A DNA stretch of 64,000 nt from DASPNM01 sp035626515 (GTDB lineage Bacteria > Bacteroidota > Bacteroidia > Chitinophagales > Chitinophagaceae). A program made the position numbers and the translations under genes. The stretch spans positions 81,719 to 145,718 of the forward strand of contig DASPNM010000028.1 in the NCBI GenBank assembly GCA_035626515.1, in the 5' to 3' direction. The notes below the pieces were generated by a model. The model had not been told where the DNA came from. It saw nothing but the letters and a program-made list of their open reading frames with translations, and did no database searches. Of the stretch, positions 25,237-33,124 are shown piece by piece (the stretch's first letter is position 1; the number at the start of each line of letters is the position of its first letter).

Positions 25237-26106
25237 ATGGAAAATAACACGTCCTTACAACAGCAGCTTTTGGAAGCCGGGGTTCACTTCGGTCACCTCA
25301 AGAAGAAGTGGAACCCGAAGATGCTTCCCTACATTTTTGCTGAGAAAAAAGGAATTCACATCATCGATCTGAATAAGACCGTGGAGTGCCTGCAGGAAGC
25401 TGCTGCGGCGATGAAACAGATCGCCCGCAGTGGGAAGAAGATCCTTTTCGTGGGAACGAAGAAGCAGGCTAAGGAGATCGTGAACGAGTGCGCCCGCCGC
25501 GTGAACATGCCTTTCGTGACCGAACGCTGGCTCGGGGGCATGCTTACGAATTTTAATACTGTTCGTAAGAGTGTGAAAAAGATGCAGAGCATCGAGAAAA
25601 TGCTGGGCGACGGTTCTTTCGACAGCATCACGAAGAAAGAAAGGCTGACACTCGCGCGTGACAAGGAGAAGATGGAAAAAGTGCTGGGAGGTATCGCGCA
25701 GCTGGGCCGCATTCCGGCCGCGCTGTTTATCGTGGACATCGGCCACGAGCACATCGCACTTGCTGAGGCACGCAGGCTGGGAATTACAACCTTTGGGGTG
25801 GTGGATACCAACTGCGACCCGAACAAGGTAGAGTTTGCCATCCCGGCAAACGACGACGCGACCAAGTCGATTGCAATTATTACAAACTATATCACGGCGG
25901 CCATCGCGGAAGGACTCGCCGAAAGGCAGGCTGCCCGTGAAGAAGAATCCGACGATGTGACCGACGATGAGAAGGAAAGAAGGGCGGCCCGGCTTGAAGC
26001 CGAAGCCCAGGCAGAAAGCGGTCGCGCTGCCCGCGTGCGCGCCGCCGGAGCTCCGCGCAGGCGCATTGCATCGGGCGGCCCGAGAAGGCCGGGAGGATCG
26101 CGGTGA
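25237..26106 (+). CDS. rpsB: 30S ribosomal protein S2
   Basis: 289 residues, longer than the usual 230-260. Core motifs: LLEAGVHFGHLKKKWNPKM, RSGKKILFVGTKKQAKEIV, RWLGGMLTNFNTVRKSVKK, FIVDIGHEHIALAEARRLGI, GVVDTNCDPNKVEFAIPANDDA. The last 55 residues are a charged, low-complexity extension (REEESDDVTDDEKERRAARLE, then arginine/glycine-rich), as seen in other Bacteroidota. Binds the 30S head-body hinge and recruits S1. Confidence 0.97.
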   Translation: MENNTSLQQQLLEAGVHFGHLKKKWNPKMLPYIFAEKKGIHIIDLNKTVECLQEAAAAMKQIARSGKKILFVGTKKQAKEIVNECARRVNMPFVTERWLGGMLTNFNTVRKSVKKMQSIEKMLGDGSFDSITKKERLTLARDKEKMEKVLGGIAQLGRIPAALFIVDIGHEHIALAEARRLGITTFGVVDTNCDPNKVEFAIPANDDATKSIAIITNYITAAIAEGLAERQAAREEESDDVTDDEKERRAARLEAEAQAESGRAARVRAAGAPRRRIASGGPRRPGGSR

Positions 26107-26149
26107 AACGCTGGAAAATTTTCAGTTCTTTAAAAAAATTGGACAAGCT

Positions 26150-26986
26150 ATGAGTACAGTAACGATAAGCGCGCAGGATATTAATAAACTGCGGCAGATG
26201 ACGGGCGCCGGCATGATGGATTGCCGCAAAGCGCTGATGGAAACGAATGGAGATTTCGAAGCCGCGATCGACTGGCTGCGTAAGCAGGGCCAGAAAGTGG
26301 CAGCGAAGCGCAGCGATCGCGAGGCGAAGGAAGGTGTGGTGATTGCGAAGACAACCGCAGATAATAAAGCGGGCATCGTGGTGTGCGTGAGCTGTGAAAC
26401 GGATTTTGTTTCAAAGAATGCCGACTTTGTCGCTTTCGGGCACGCAGTTGCCGAAGCAGCGATCGCGAACGATGTGAAATCGCTCGACGAGCTGCTCCGT
26501 GCAAAAGCCGGTAATCTCACCGTAGCCGAAATGGTAGACGAGAAGCTGGCTTCGATCGGGGAAAAGATCGGGGTAACCCGCTTTGAGCGGATTGACGCTC
26601 CCTATGTGTCCTCATACATTCACGGCGCATACCGGATCGGTGTGCTGGTTGGCCTGGATCAGCTGAACCCTGAAGCGGGAAAGGATGTGGCCATGCAGAT
26701 CGCGGCCCTAAACCCGGTGGCTGTTGACGCAGCCAGCGTGCCGGCGGAGACCGTCGCCCGCGAAAAGGAAATCGCCATGGAGCAGCTGAAGAACGACCCG
26801 AAGATGGCTGGCAAGCCGGCCGAGATGCTGGACAAGATCGCAACAGGCAAGCTGAATGCATACTTCAAGGAACACACTCTTGCCGCGCAGGCGTTTGTAA
26901 AAGACGGCAGCAAGACCGTGGAGCAGTACCTGAAAGAAGCGGGCAACGTCAAAGTGCTTTCATTCCGCCGTGTGGCGGTAGGATGA
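26150..26986 (+). CDS. tsf: Translation elongation factor Ts
   Basis: 278 residues. Nucleotide exchange factor that regenerates EF-Tu-GTP. UBA-like N-terminus INKLRQMTGAGMMDCRKALMETNGDFEAAIDWLR begins right after ATG 26150. The TDFVSKN signature is present (SCETDFVSKNADFVAF), and the core domain follows (SYIHGAYRIGVLVGL, VAMQIAALNP). The in-frame open region upstream of 26150 overlaps rpsB and is not coding. It follows rpsB by 43 bases and ends before a strong terminator. Confidence 0.98.
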   Translation: MSTVTISAQDINKLRQMTGAGMMDCRKALMETNGDFEAAIDWLRKQGQKVAAKRSDREAKEGVVIAKTTADNKAGIVVCVSCETDFVSKNADFVAFGHAVAEAAIANDVKSLDELLRAKAGNLTVAEMVDEKLASIGEKIGVTRFERIDAPYVSSYIHGAYRIGVLVGLDQLNPEAGKDVAMQIAALNPVAVDAASVPAETVAREKEIAMEQLKNDPKMAGKPAEMLDKIATGKLNAYFKEHTLAAQAFVKDGSKTVEQYLKEAGNVKVLSFRRVAVG

Positions 26987-27004
26987 TATTTGTTGGATCA
27001 AATT

Positions 27005-27035
27005 ATTCCCGGTCATCCGACCGGGAATTTTTTTT
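27005..27035 (+). terminator. Terminator of the rplM-tsf cluster
   Basis: ATTCCCGGTC and GACCGGGAAT form a perfect 10-pair stem with loop ATCC, followed by a run of T to 27035. Confidence 0.92.
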
Positions 27036-27062
27036 GCAAATTGCAGAAAAGCAACAGCCACC

Positions 27063-27620
27063 ATGATAAGAAAGATCGGCCCTCTGGTTGCGGCAGTGAT
27101 GCTGCTGGGCGCGCTCGATGCCACGGCGCAAAAATCGAAAGCAAAGAACGCCACTGTCGTTGACTACCTTCCGAGCGAGGCGCTGGCCGGAGTTTCCATC
27201 GGAATGCACTGGGATTCGCTGCGCAGCCTCTTCGGTTTTTCTGAGTCTGACCTGGAATTTGATCCGTATGATAGCGTTACCAAAGTAACCCGGTTCTTTC
27301 CGCCGGGGTCCGATCCCGACGAGCTCGCTTCGGCAGCATTTTATTTTCCCGCGGCAATTGAGGAGTTGCCGCCGAATGCCCGCCTGTTCCAGGTAGTGCT
27401 TGAATTTGCCGGCGAATCCGCGAACCAGTTTGCCTGGAAATACAGGGACGACCCGAAGATGAAAAGCAAATTGACCGAGGACGGGTGGCAATGGAGAACG
27501 AAACCGTCGCGTCCGGCGGGACTGGAAGTGTTGATCAGCCTGCGCGGATCTTTCATTACCGTAACGGGCACAATGCGGGGAAAATCCCTGAAAGAATTGC
27601 CGTCGTCGCGGCACCCCTGA
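27063..27620 (+). CDS. Secreted protein of unknown function
   Basis: 185 residues. Signal peptide about 1-22 (LLGALDATAQ). The mature part is soluble, with YLPSEALAGVSIGMHWDSLRS, a motif suggestive of small periplasmic proteins, and conserved-looking DLEFDPYDSVTKVTRFFPPG and WRTKPSRPAGLEVLISLRGSF. No known family recognised. It sits between the tsf terminator and pyrH, interrupting the common tsf-pyrH linkage. Confidence 0.7.
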   Translation: MIRKIGPLVAAVMLLGALDATAQKSKAKNATVVDYLPSEALAGVSIGMHWDSLRSLFGFSESDLEFDPYDSVTKVTRFFPPGSDPDELASAAFYFPAAIEELPPNARLFQVVLEFAGESANQFAWKYRDDPKMKSKLTEDGWQWRTKPSRPAGLEVLISLRGSFITVTGTMRGKSLKELPSSRHP

Positions 27621-27622
27621 GT

Positions 27623-27651
27623 TTTGCCGACTGGCAAATCCCCTATCTTCG
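27623..27651 (+). promoter_or_regulatory. Candidate pyrH promoter
   Basis: TTTG (27623-27626), 17 bases, then TATCTTCG (27644-27651), one mismatch from TAnnTTTG. The sequence after the box (CACGG) resembles that after the rplM box (CACCC). The leader would be about 75 bases. Confidence 0.45.
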
Positions 27652-27731
27652 CACGGCGCGATTGGTCTTTTCGGACTGCAGGCCTTCGCAGCTCGGTACA
27701 TCAATCGGAAATCTAAACCGGCAACTGGCAC

Positions 27732-28445
27732 ATGCTTCCCAAGTACAAGCGTATTCTCCTGAAACTTTCCGGCGAATCTTTGATGGGCGACAAAAACTTT
27801 GGCCTCGATTCCACAGTGATCGGCCAGTACGCGCAGGATATCAAGTCCATCACTGAACTCGGAGTGCAGGTGGCGATCGTTATCGGAGGCGGAAATATTT
27901 ACCGCGGCATGAACGAGGCGGAGACCGGCATCGAGCGGGCTCACGGAGACTACATGGGTATGCTCGCCACGGTGATCAACGGAATGGCCCTGCAGGCCGG
28001 GCTGGAGCGGGTGGGGGTTTACACGCGGCTGCAGAGTGCGATCAAGATGGAACAAATCGCCGAGCCGTACATTCGGCGGCGCGCCATCCGGCACCTGGAA
28101 AAAGGTCGTGTGGTGATCTTTGGAGCCGGCACCGGCAACCCGTATTTCACTACGGATACTGCAGGATCACTGCGCGCCATTGAGATCAACGCCGACGTTA
28201 TCCTGAAAGGCACGCGCGTGGACGGCATCTACAACGCCGATCCGGAAAAAGACCCAAAAGCCACGAAATACAACGTAATCAGCTTCCAGGACTGCCTGTC
28301 CAACAATCTGCGGGTGATGGACATGACTGCATTTACGCTGTGCATGGAAAATAATCTTCCCATCATCGTCTTCGACATGAACAAGGAAGGCAACCTTCGG
28401 CGCGTGGTGACCGGCGAGAAGGTGGGAACACTTGTGAAGGGATAA
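27732..28445 (+). CDS. pyrH: UMP kinase
   Basis: 237 residues. Phosphorylates UMP to UDP in pyrimidine nucleotide synthesis. Amino-acid-kinase fold: YKRILLKLSGESLMGDKNFGLD, VAIVIGGGNIYRGMNEAETGIERAHGDYMGMLATVING spread across residues 54-91, FGAGTGNPYFTTDTAG, ADVILKGTRVDGIYNADPEKDPKATKY, VMDMTAFTLCMENNLPIIVFDM. Normal length. The usual downstream neighbour frr is absent; instead a convergent gene begins at the very next base. Confidence 0.97.
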   Translation: MLPKYKRILLKLSGESLMGDKNFGLDSTVIGQYAQDIKSITELGVQVAIVIGGGNIYRGMNEAETGIERAHGDYMGMLATVINGMALQAGLERVGVYTRLQSAIKMEQIAEPYIRRRAIRHLEKGRVVIFGAGTGNPYFTTDTAGSLRAIEINADVILKGTRVDGIYNADPEKDPKATKYNVISFQDCLSNNLRVMDMTAFTLCMENNLPIIVFDMNKEGNLRRVVTGEKVGTLVKG

Positions 28446-29534
28446 TCAGCGCAACAAATTTCTGAATGAGGGCTGCAGGTACGCCGATAACTCGGTGAAC
28501 GGAATGAACACATTTATTTCTCCTGCGGCGTAAGGGCCGATCTCATACGGCGCATAACTGAAGCCAATTCCCTTTGGGGTGACGTAAAAATTCTCGTTGG
28601 GCTCAATCCGGTTTTCAAACAGTCCCCCTGCCGTCAGGTCTTCGCCCGGCCTCAATTCTCTCGATTGGCGAAAATATTTTTCCAGGAGGACTGGAAGTTT
28701 TTGCAAACCCGCCCCATTCAAAACATCCTCGAGGCGGAGTCTGCGATTCGACGCGAGATCGAAGCTCAGGTATTCCGTGCTGTAATTTCCGTGCGCGCCA
28801 CCCGTATATGCATACGCGTAATCCGCAAGCGTCAGTAACGAACGCGAATGAAAAGCCACCAGGATCCACCGGGTTTCATCCATGTTGTAGCTGTACGGGT
28901 ACTCGACGAGAAAGCTGTCCTGAGTGTCCCGGTATTCTTCGAGGTAGCTGGTGAAAAATGCTTTTTTCTCGCGAAGGAAGATCTTTCCGATGTCTTCATT
29001 GCCCGCTTTTTCATCCCATTGCTCCCGCACCGTGCGTTTTATTGTAAGTGCGGATGCCGTGTTCCCTTTAGGCCAGATGGATGCCGCATCATAAGTGGCG
29101 GCCGGGGATCCTTCCATGCGCGGCCGCAGCATGACGCTGCCGGTGGTAAAGACCATGTCGAAATCCATCGATGCAAGTGGGGATTTTGTAAGCCGTACGG
29201 GCACACCTTCGGAACGAGCGGCGTCTTTCTTCCAGGTGCCCGTCAGCGAGTTCCCGGAAAGGCGCATCTCAAAGACCTCGTTGGCTCCGGCATAAAGCAT
29301 CAATCCTGCGCGTCCTCCGCTGTCAGTTCCATTGAGGTAAATGGGCTGCTGCCGGCTGTTGTAATAATAATAACCCGAGAACGCTGGACCCATTCTGTGC
29401 AAATGAACGGTGACAGGATAGGAAGCAATGGTACCTGTATACCGACTGTACCAGCTCTGCGGCTGACTCACCACCTCTACCGCCGGGGTCAGCAAGGCGG
29501 CCAGCAATATCATCCTTACAAGCCTGGGAAACAT
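28446..29534 (-). CDS. RsiV/DUF3298-like secreted protein
   Basis: 362 residues with the ATG at 29534, which gives a proper signal peptide (LVRMILLAALLTPAVEVVSQ). Residues 30-125 are a beta-rich domain (GTIASYPVTVHLHRMGPAFSGYYYY). Residues about 160-360 carry DUF3298/RsiV-like motifs: DTQDSFLVEYPYSYN, YTGGAHGNYSTEYLSFDL, FYVTPKGIGFSYAPYEIGPYAAGEINVFIPF. In Firmicutes RsiV binds lysozyme as an anti-sigma factor; here no membrane anchor or sigma gene is adjacent, so only the fold is inferred. The stop codon abuts the pyrH stop. Confidence 0.8.
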   Translation of the reverse strand: MFPRLVRMILLAALLTPAVEVVSQPQSWYSRYTGTIASYPVTVHLHRMGPAFSGYYYYNSRQQPIYLNGTDSGGRAGLMLYAGANEVFEMRLSGNSLTGTWKKDAARSEGVPVRLTKSPLASMDFDMVFTTGSVMLRPRMEGSPAATYDAASIWPKGNTASALTIKRTVREQWDEKAGNEDIGKIFLREKKAFFTSYLEEYRDTQDSFLVEYPYSYNMDETRWILVAFHSRSLLTLADYAYAYTGGAHGNYSTEYLSFDLASNRRLRLEDVLNGAGLQKLPVLLEKYFRQSRELRPGEDLTAGGLFENRIEPNENFYVTPKGIGFSYAPYEIGPYAAGEINVFIPFTELSAYLQPSFRNLLR

Positions 29535-29561
29535 GGGAAAATTTCGTTTTTGCAGGATTCG

Positions 29562-29584
29562 ATGCAGCACCTAAATTGCTGCAT
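29562..29584. repeat. Inverted repeat upstream of the DUF3298 gene
   Basis: ATGCAGC (29562-29568) and GCTGCAT (29578-29584) are perfect 7-base inverted arms around ACCTAAATT, 28-50 bases before the ATG at 29534. A possible operator or leader hairpin. Confidence 0.3.
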
Positions 29585-29663
29585 TCCGTTCACGCACAGC
29601 GGTGAAAAATTATTCCCGGCAATCTAATAATTTTTTGATAGTTTCCGAACCCGGATCAACCGA

Positions 29664-30650
29664 ATGGACCCCCTTTCTCTGTCATTGCTGGAGCTCATCA
29701 TCCTGCTGCTCGGCGCGGTAGGCGTGGGTATCACCGTGCATTTTTATCTCGTGAGCCGCCGCAACCTGCTCCGCGAGTTTCCCCTGCGCCCGGAAGTGCG
29801 GGACGTACGTAGCGGCCGCAGCCACCAGCTCGAGGTGAAAGAGCGGGAACTTGGACTCCTTCGAAAAAGGCTGGATCGGGCGGAACAGAGTTACCGGCTA
29901 GCATCGGCAGAGGCGGAGGAATTGCGAACGGAGAACGAAAGGCTTGAGTCAGAACTGGAGGCCGCAGGCAGGCAACAGAATCATTCCCCGGGAGCGGATT
30001 TGTTTCACCAGGTCGAGCTCGCAGGGCGCACGCTGATGGAACAGCAGCAATATATCGGGGAGCTGCTGCGTCGCGTCGAGCGTCTCAGGGGAACCGAGAG
30101 CAGCGCCGAACAAAGCGAGGAGCTCGCACAAAAGGTCAACGAGCTCACCCGTAAGTTGTCGCAGAAAGAAAACGAGCTCTCCCAGGCCCGGCAGCAGCAG
30201 GCGCTTTCGGGCGAGATGGGGTCGATGCTCGATAATGCTTACCACGAGTTTGAAGTACTGCAGGAAAAGATTGGGAAGCTGGAAGAGCAGCTTCGCAATT
30301 CAACCCTCGCCAGTGTGGAATTTGAAAGCCTCTCGGAAGAACACAACAAGCTCCGCCGCGAACTGGAATCGGAGCGTGCCGAGCTTCAGACGGCCATGAT
30401 GCAAAACCAGCAGCTGCAGGTGCAGTTGACCGAAACGGAAAACAAGCTGCGGGAAGCTAATTTTCATCGACAGCAGTTGCAGAAGAAAGTGACCTCGCTG
30501 GAGGAACTGACCAAAGACATGCAAATGGTAGCCGAGACGAATAAGAAATTGCAGGCTCAGCTGAAGCGAATCGGGGAACTGGAAAGCATGCTTACCGTAA
30601 TTTCCGAGGAACGCGATGAACTTATTCGCCGGCAGTTCAGGGCTTCCTGA
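29664..30650 (+). CDS. Membrane-anchored coiled-coil protein
   Basis: 328 residues. One N-terminal membrane segment (about 8-28, LLELIILLLGAVGVGITVHFY) followed by about 260 residues of nearly unbroken coiled coil rich in E, Q, L and R (KERELGLLRKRLDRAEQSYR, ELTRKLSQKENELSQARQQQ, QLQVQLTETENKLREANFHR). The overall layout recalls cell-division or envelope scaffold proteins, but no family is recognised. It is followed after 29 bases by pdxH on the same strand. Confidence 0.8.
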   Translation: MDPLSLSLLELIILLLGAVGVGITVHFYLVSRRNLLREFPLRPEVRDVRSGRSHQLEVKERELGLLRKRLDRAEQSYRLASAEAEELRTENERLESELEAAGRQQNHSPGADLFHQVELAGRTLMEQQQYIGELLRRVERLRGTESSAEQSEELAQKVNELTRKLSQKENELSQARQQQALSGEMGSMLDNAYHEFEVLQEKIGKLEEQLRNSTLASVEFESLSEEHNKLRRELESERAELQTAMMQNQQLQVQLTETENKLREANFHRQQLQKKVTSLEELTKDMQMVAETNKKLQAQLKRIGELESMLTVISEERDELIRRQFRAS

Positions 30651-30679
30651 TTTTTTCCCAAAAAACCGGCAATTTACCC

Positions 30680-31321
30680 ATGCAGGATATCGCCGCCATC
30701 CGGAAACATTATTCTCAAAAAACACTTTCTGAAAACGATGTTGCAGCGGATCCTATTCAGCAATTTGGCCGCTGGTGGGAAGAGGCGGTGTCGGCCGAAA
30801 TCGAGGAAGTGAATGCGATGACGCTGGCCACGGCTTCGCTGGATGCAGTGCCTTCGGCACGAATTGTATTGCTTAAAGGCTTCAGCACCGAAGGGTTTAT
30901 ATTCTTCACCAATTACAACAGCTACAAGGGACGTCAGCTGGCGGAAAATCCAAAGGCCTGCCTTGTTTTTTTCTGGAAAGAGCTGGAGCGGCAGGTGCGC
31001 ATCATCGGGCTTGTAGGAAAACTGGGCGCCGACGAAAACGATAAATATTTTCATTCGCGACCCCTCGACAGCCAGGTAGGAGCCGCTGCTTCGCCCCAGA
31101 GCGAAGTAATTCAAAGCAGGCACTGGCTGGAGGAACAGTTCAGGCGCGTGGAGCAGGAGGTGCGCGAAAACCAGGTGCAACGTCCCCTTCACTGGGGTGG
31201 GTACCGGGTCCGGCCGGTAATCATTGAGTTCTGGCAGGGAAGACTGAGCCGCCTGCACGATCGGATCCAGTATACGCTTGAGGATAGCGGGCGCTGGAAG
31301 ATTGAAAGGCTGGCGCCTTAG
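30680..31321 (+). CDS. pdxH: Pyridoxamine 5'-phosphate oxidase
   Basis: 213 residues. FMN-dependent oxidation of pyridoxine/pyridoxamine phosphate to pyridoxal phosphate. Motifs: DPIQQFGRWWEEAV, MTLATASLDAVPSARIVLLKGF, GFIFFTNYNSYKGRQLAENPKACLVFFW, ERQVRIIGLV, then RPLDSQVGAAASPQSEVI, and the C-terminal signature VIEFWQGRLSRLHDRI. Full length. Its stop overlaps the convergent bTHX stop by 4 bases. Confidence 0.97.
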   Translation: MQDIAAIRKHYSQKTLSENDVAADPIQQFGRWWEEAVSAEIEEVNAMTLATASLDAVPSARIVLLKGFSTEGFIFFTNYNSYKGRQLAENPKACLVFFWKELERQVRIIGLVGKLGADENDKYFHSRPLDSQVGAAASPQSEVIQSRHWLEEQFRRVEQEVRENQVQRPLHWGGYRVRPVIIEFWQGRLSRLHDRIQYTLEDSGRWKIERLAP

Positions 31322-31443
31322 CCCGCGTTATTGCTGTTATCGGCAGTGGGCTTGCCCGGCTTCCTCTTTTTTTTCGGGCGCGTTTTCCCGAAAGAACTCC
31401 GGAAGCGTTTTCCTTTTGCAGTTTTTTTATCTCCTCTTCCCAT
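31318..31443 (-). CDS. 30S ribosomal protein bTHX
   Basis: 41 residues. It begins MGRGDKKTAKGKRFRSSFGK, continues with TRPKKKRKPGK, and ends in a short TADNSNNAG tail. This is the bTHX (Thx) signature: MGKGDKKT followed by a basic stretch. bTHX lies in the head of the small ribosomal subunit. The frame is complete from ATG (plus-strand CAT 31441-31443) to TAA (TTA 31318-31320). A TATCTTCG box 15-22 bases upstream gives it its own promoter. Its stop codon overlaps that of pdxH. Confidence 0.93.
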   Translation of the reverse strand: MGRGDKKTAKGKRFRSSFGKTRPKKKRKPGKPTADNSNNAG

Positions 31444-31457
31444 AGTAATAATTTGCA

Positions 31458-31465
31458 CGAAGATA
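31458..31465 (-). promoter_or_regulatory. Candidate bTHX -7 box
   Basis: TATCTTCG on the minus strand, the same variant as at pyrH. It overlaps the T tract of the HU terminator and would start transcription about 8 bases before the bTHX ATG. Confidence 0.5.
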
Positions 31466-31492
31466 AAAAGCCCCGGAAGATCCGGAGCTTTT
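31465..31492 (-). terminator. Terminator of the HU gene
   Basis: On the minus strand AGCTCCGG and CCGGGGCT (one G-U pair) form an 8-pair stem with loop ATCTT, followed by a T run. It begins a few bases after the HU stop and merges with the bTHX promoter. Confidence 0.85.
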
Positions 31493-31495
31493 CTG

Positions 31496-31765
31496 TTACA
31501 GTTTTGCAGATAGTTCTTTCCCGGCTTTGAATCGGGCGACTTTCCTCGCCTTGATCCTGATCACCTCGCCGGTTTTTGGGTTGCGACCGTTGCGTGCTGA
31601 CCTTTTCGACACAGTGAATGTTCCAAATCCGACCAGGGTAACTTTCCCGCCGCCTTTCAATGTTTTTGTCACAGCTTCAACGAACGAATCGAGCGCGGCA
31701 TTCGCCTGGCTTCTGGTAACGCCGGCATCATCTGCCAATTTTGCAATTAAATCGGCTTTGTTCAT
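31496..31765 (-). CDS. HU-family DNA-binding protein
   Basis: 89 residues from ATG 31765 (MNKADLIAKLADDAGVTRSQ). Histone-like dimer that bends and compacts DNA. Complete HU fold with the beta-arm signature GFGTFTVSKRSARNGRNPKTG and RIKARKVARFKAGKEL at the end. An upstream in-frame start would add an unrelated leader across the promoter. Flanked by its own -7 box (31796-31803) and terminator (31465-31492). Confidence 0.96.
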   Translation of the reverse strand: MNKADLIAKLADDAGVTRSQANAALDSFVEAVTKTLKGGGKVTLVGFGTFTVSKRSARNGRNPKTGEVIRIKARKVARFKAGKELSAKL

Positions 31766-31795
31766 ACTCCAGTTTTTATAATGATTGTGGAGCGA

Positions 31796-31803
31796 CAAAT
31801 TTA
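31796..31803 (-). promoter_or_regulatory. HU promoter -7 box
   Basis: TAAATTTG on the minus strand is a perfect TAnnTTTG, 30 bases before the HU ATG. No clear -33 box was seen. Confidence 0.55.
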
Positions 31804-32016
31804 GACGGTTTTCCAGACCGCGGAGAAATTTTTGGAGTACTTAAGTTGTCCACATCTTCGGGTGAATGAGTGGTGAGAAATAAATATGACTCAAGAGTAA
31901 TGAATGATGAGTGATGAGTGACCAATTCCTGTCACCCTTCGGCGGGGCTCAGGGTCACAGTTCACGGTCGCAGGGCTCAGGGTAAGAGGACGCGTTTTTG
32001 GCCGGACTCCCGACGC
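31804..32016. other. Non-coding stretch with short degenerate repeats
   Basis: Between the HU promoter and the DUF4286 stop. It holds ATGAGTG heptads (about 31906-31920), a degenerate REP-like segment (31937-31956) and two copies of GGGCTCAGGGT about 28 bases apart. No coding frame seen. Confidence 0.5.
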
Positions 32017-32322
32017 TTACGAGACTTCTTCCATCACCGTCCGGAATGCAACGAACTGCTCGCCCCACTTGTCGAATGCTTTTTGCCGGAGTCCGGGCGC
32101 GTAATTGCGGATATAATCTTCGTAAGCGCTCATCGAATCTGCAAAATACTGGACTACGAATGTCAGCCCCTCCTCCGCGGGCCGGTCGAGCAGGCGGAAG
32201 AACCGGTAGCCAGTGAATTTTCCGGTGGCAAGCACCTCGGGAATGTGTTCCTGCCGCTGCCATTGCAGCCATTCTGCCTCGATCTCGGGCTCGATCCTGA
32301 GCGTGATGTTGTATACGACCAT
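32017..32322 (-). CDS. DUF4286 family protein
   Basis: 101 residues from ATG 32322 (MVVYNITLRIEPEIEAEWLQ). Family features: WQRQEHIPEVLATGKFTGYRFFRLL, TFVVQYFADSMSAYEDYI. It has a ferredoxin-like fold by analogy with dimeric alpha-beta barrel families; the function is unknown. The start codon overlaps the xth stop by one base (TGATG), indicating translational coupling with xth. Confidence 0.87.
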   Translation of the reverse strand: MVVYNITLRIEPEIEAEWLQWQRQEHIPEVLATGKFTGYRFFRLLDRPAEEGLTFVVQYFADSMSAYEDYIRNYAPGLRQKAFDKWGEQFVAFRTVMEEVS

Positions 32323-33089
32323 CAGAAACTGATTTCCGCGTACACCGGGCAATGATCGCTGTGCATGACGTTCGGATATATCTCGGCGTCACGCACCCGT
32401 TCCTTCATGGTGCGGGTAACGTTTATGTAATCGATCCGCCAACCCTTGTTTTCTTTTCTCACATTAGGAAAACGCTGGCTCCACCAGGTGTAACGGCCGG
32501 GTTCCGGGTGATGCAGCCGGAATGCATCCACCCACCCGTTGCGGAACAGTTTATCCATCCATGACCGCTCATCAGGGAGAAACCCGGATGTTTTTTGATT
32601 CCCCTTCGGGTTATGAATATCAATCTCCCGGTGAGCAATATTGTAATCCCCGCACAGCACGAGGTTCGGATATTTTTTCTTCAGCTTTTGCAGGTAGCGG
32701 TAAAATTCGTCGAGCCACTGGTATTTAAATGACTGCCGCTCTTCACCCGTAGTGCCGGATGGAAAATAGGCGTTAATGAGCCGCGTGTCGCCGAAATCAA
32801 GTTGCAGCACCCTCCCTTCTTCATCGCTCACCTGATGGCCGATCCCGAAACAAACCTGGTCCGGCATCATGCGTGTAAACACGGCCACGCCGCTGTATCC
32901 TTTTTTTTGCGCGCTGAACCAATAATCATGATATCCGAGTTCCGCGAACGGAGTGTGATCAATATTCTCCCGCTGCGCTTTCGTTTCCTGCAAACAGATC
33001 ACGTCCGCCGGATCGGTTTTCAGCCATTCCAGGAATCCTTTGCTGATCGCTGCCCGCAGCCCGTTCACATTATAGCTGATAATACGCAT
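32322..33089 (-). CDS. xth: Exodeoxyribonuclease III (AP endonuclease)
   Basis: 255 residues. Cuts DNA at abasic sites and degrades 3' ends in base-excision repair. Exonuclease-endonuclease-phosphatase fold with every motif: YNVNGLRAAISKG, VICLQETKAQ, YSGVAVFTR, INAYFPSG, LVLCGDYNIAHREIDI, DAFRLHHPEPGRYTWWS, GWRIDYINVT, HSDHCPVYAEI. Normal length. The first gene of a two-gene operon with the DUF4286 gene. Confidence 0.97.
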   Translation of the reverse strand: MRIISYNVNGLRAAISKGFLEWLKTDPADVICLQETKAQRENIDHTPFAELGYHDYWFSAQKKGYSGVAVFTRMMPDQVCFGIGHQVSDEEGRVLQLDFGDTRLINAYFPSGTTGEERQSFKYQWLDEFYRYLQKLKKKYPNLVLCGDYNIAHREIDIHNPKGNQKTSGFLPDERSWMDKLFRNGWVDAFRLHHPEPGRYTWWSQRFPNVRKENKGWRIDYINVTRTMKERVRDAEIYPNVMHSDHCPVYAEISF

Positions 33090-33124
33090 TATTGACTAAA
33101 TTGTTCGGCAATTTAAATATTACG

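Noticed and set aside
31331..31513. Plus-strand open frame opposite bTHX and the HU terminator
   Set aside because: It crosses a terminator and the opposite strand holds the recognisable bTHX protein.
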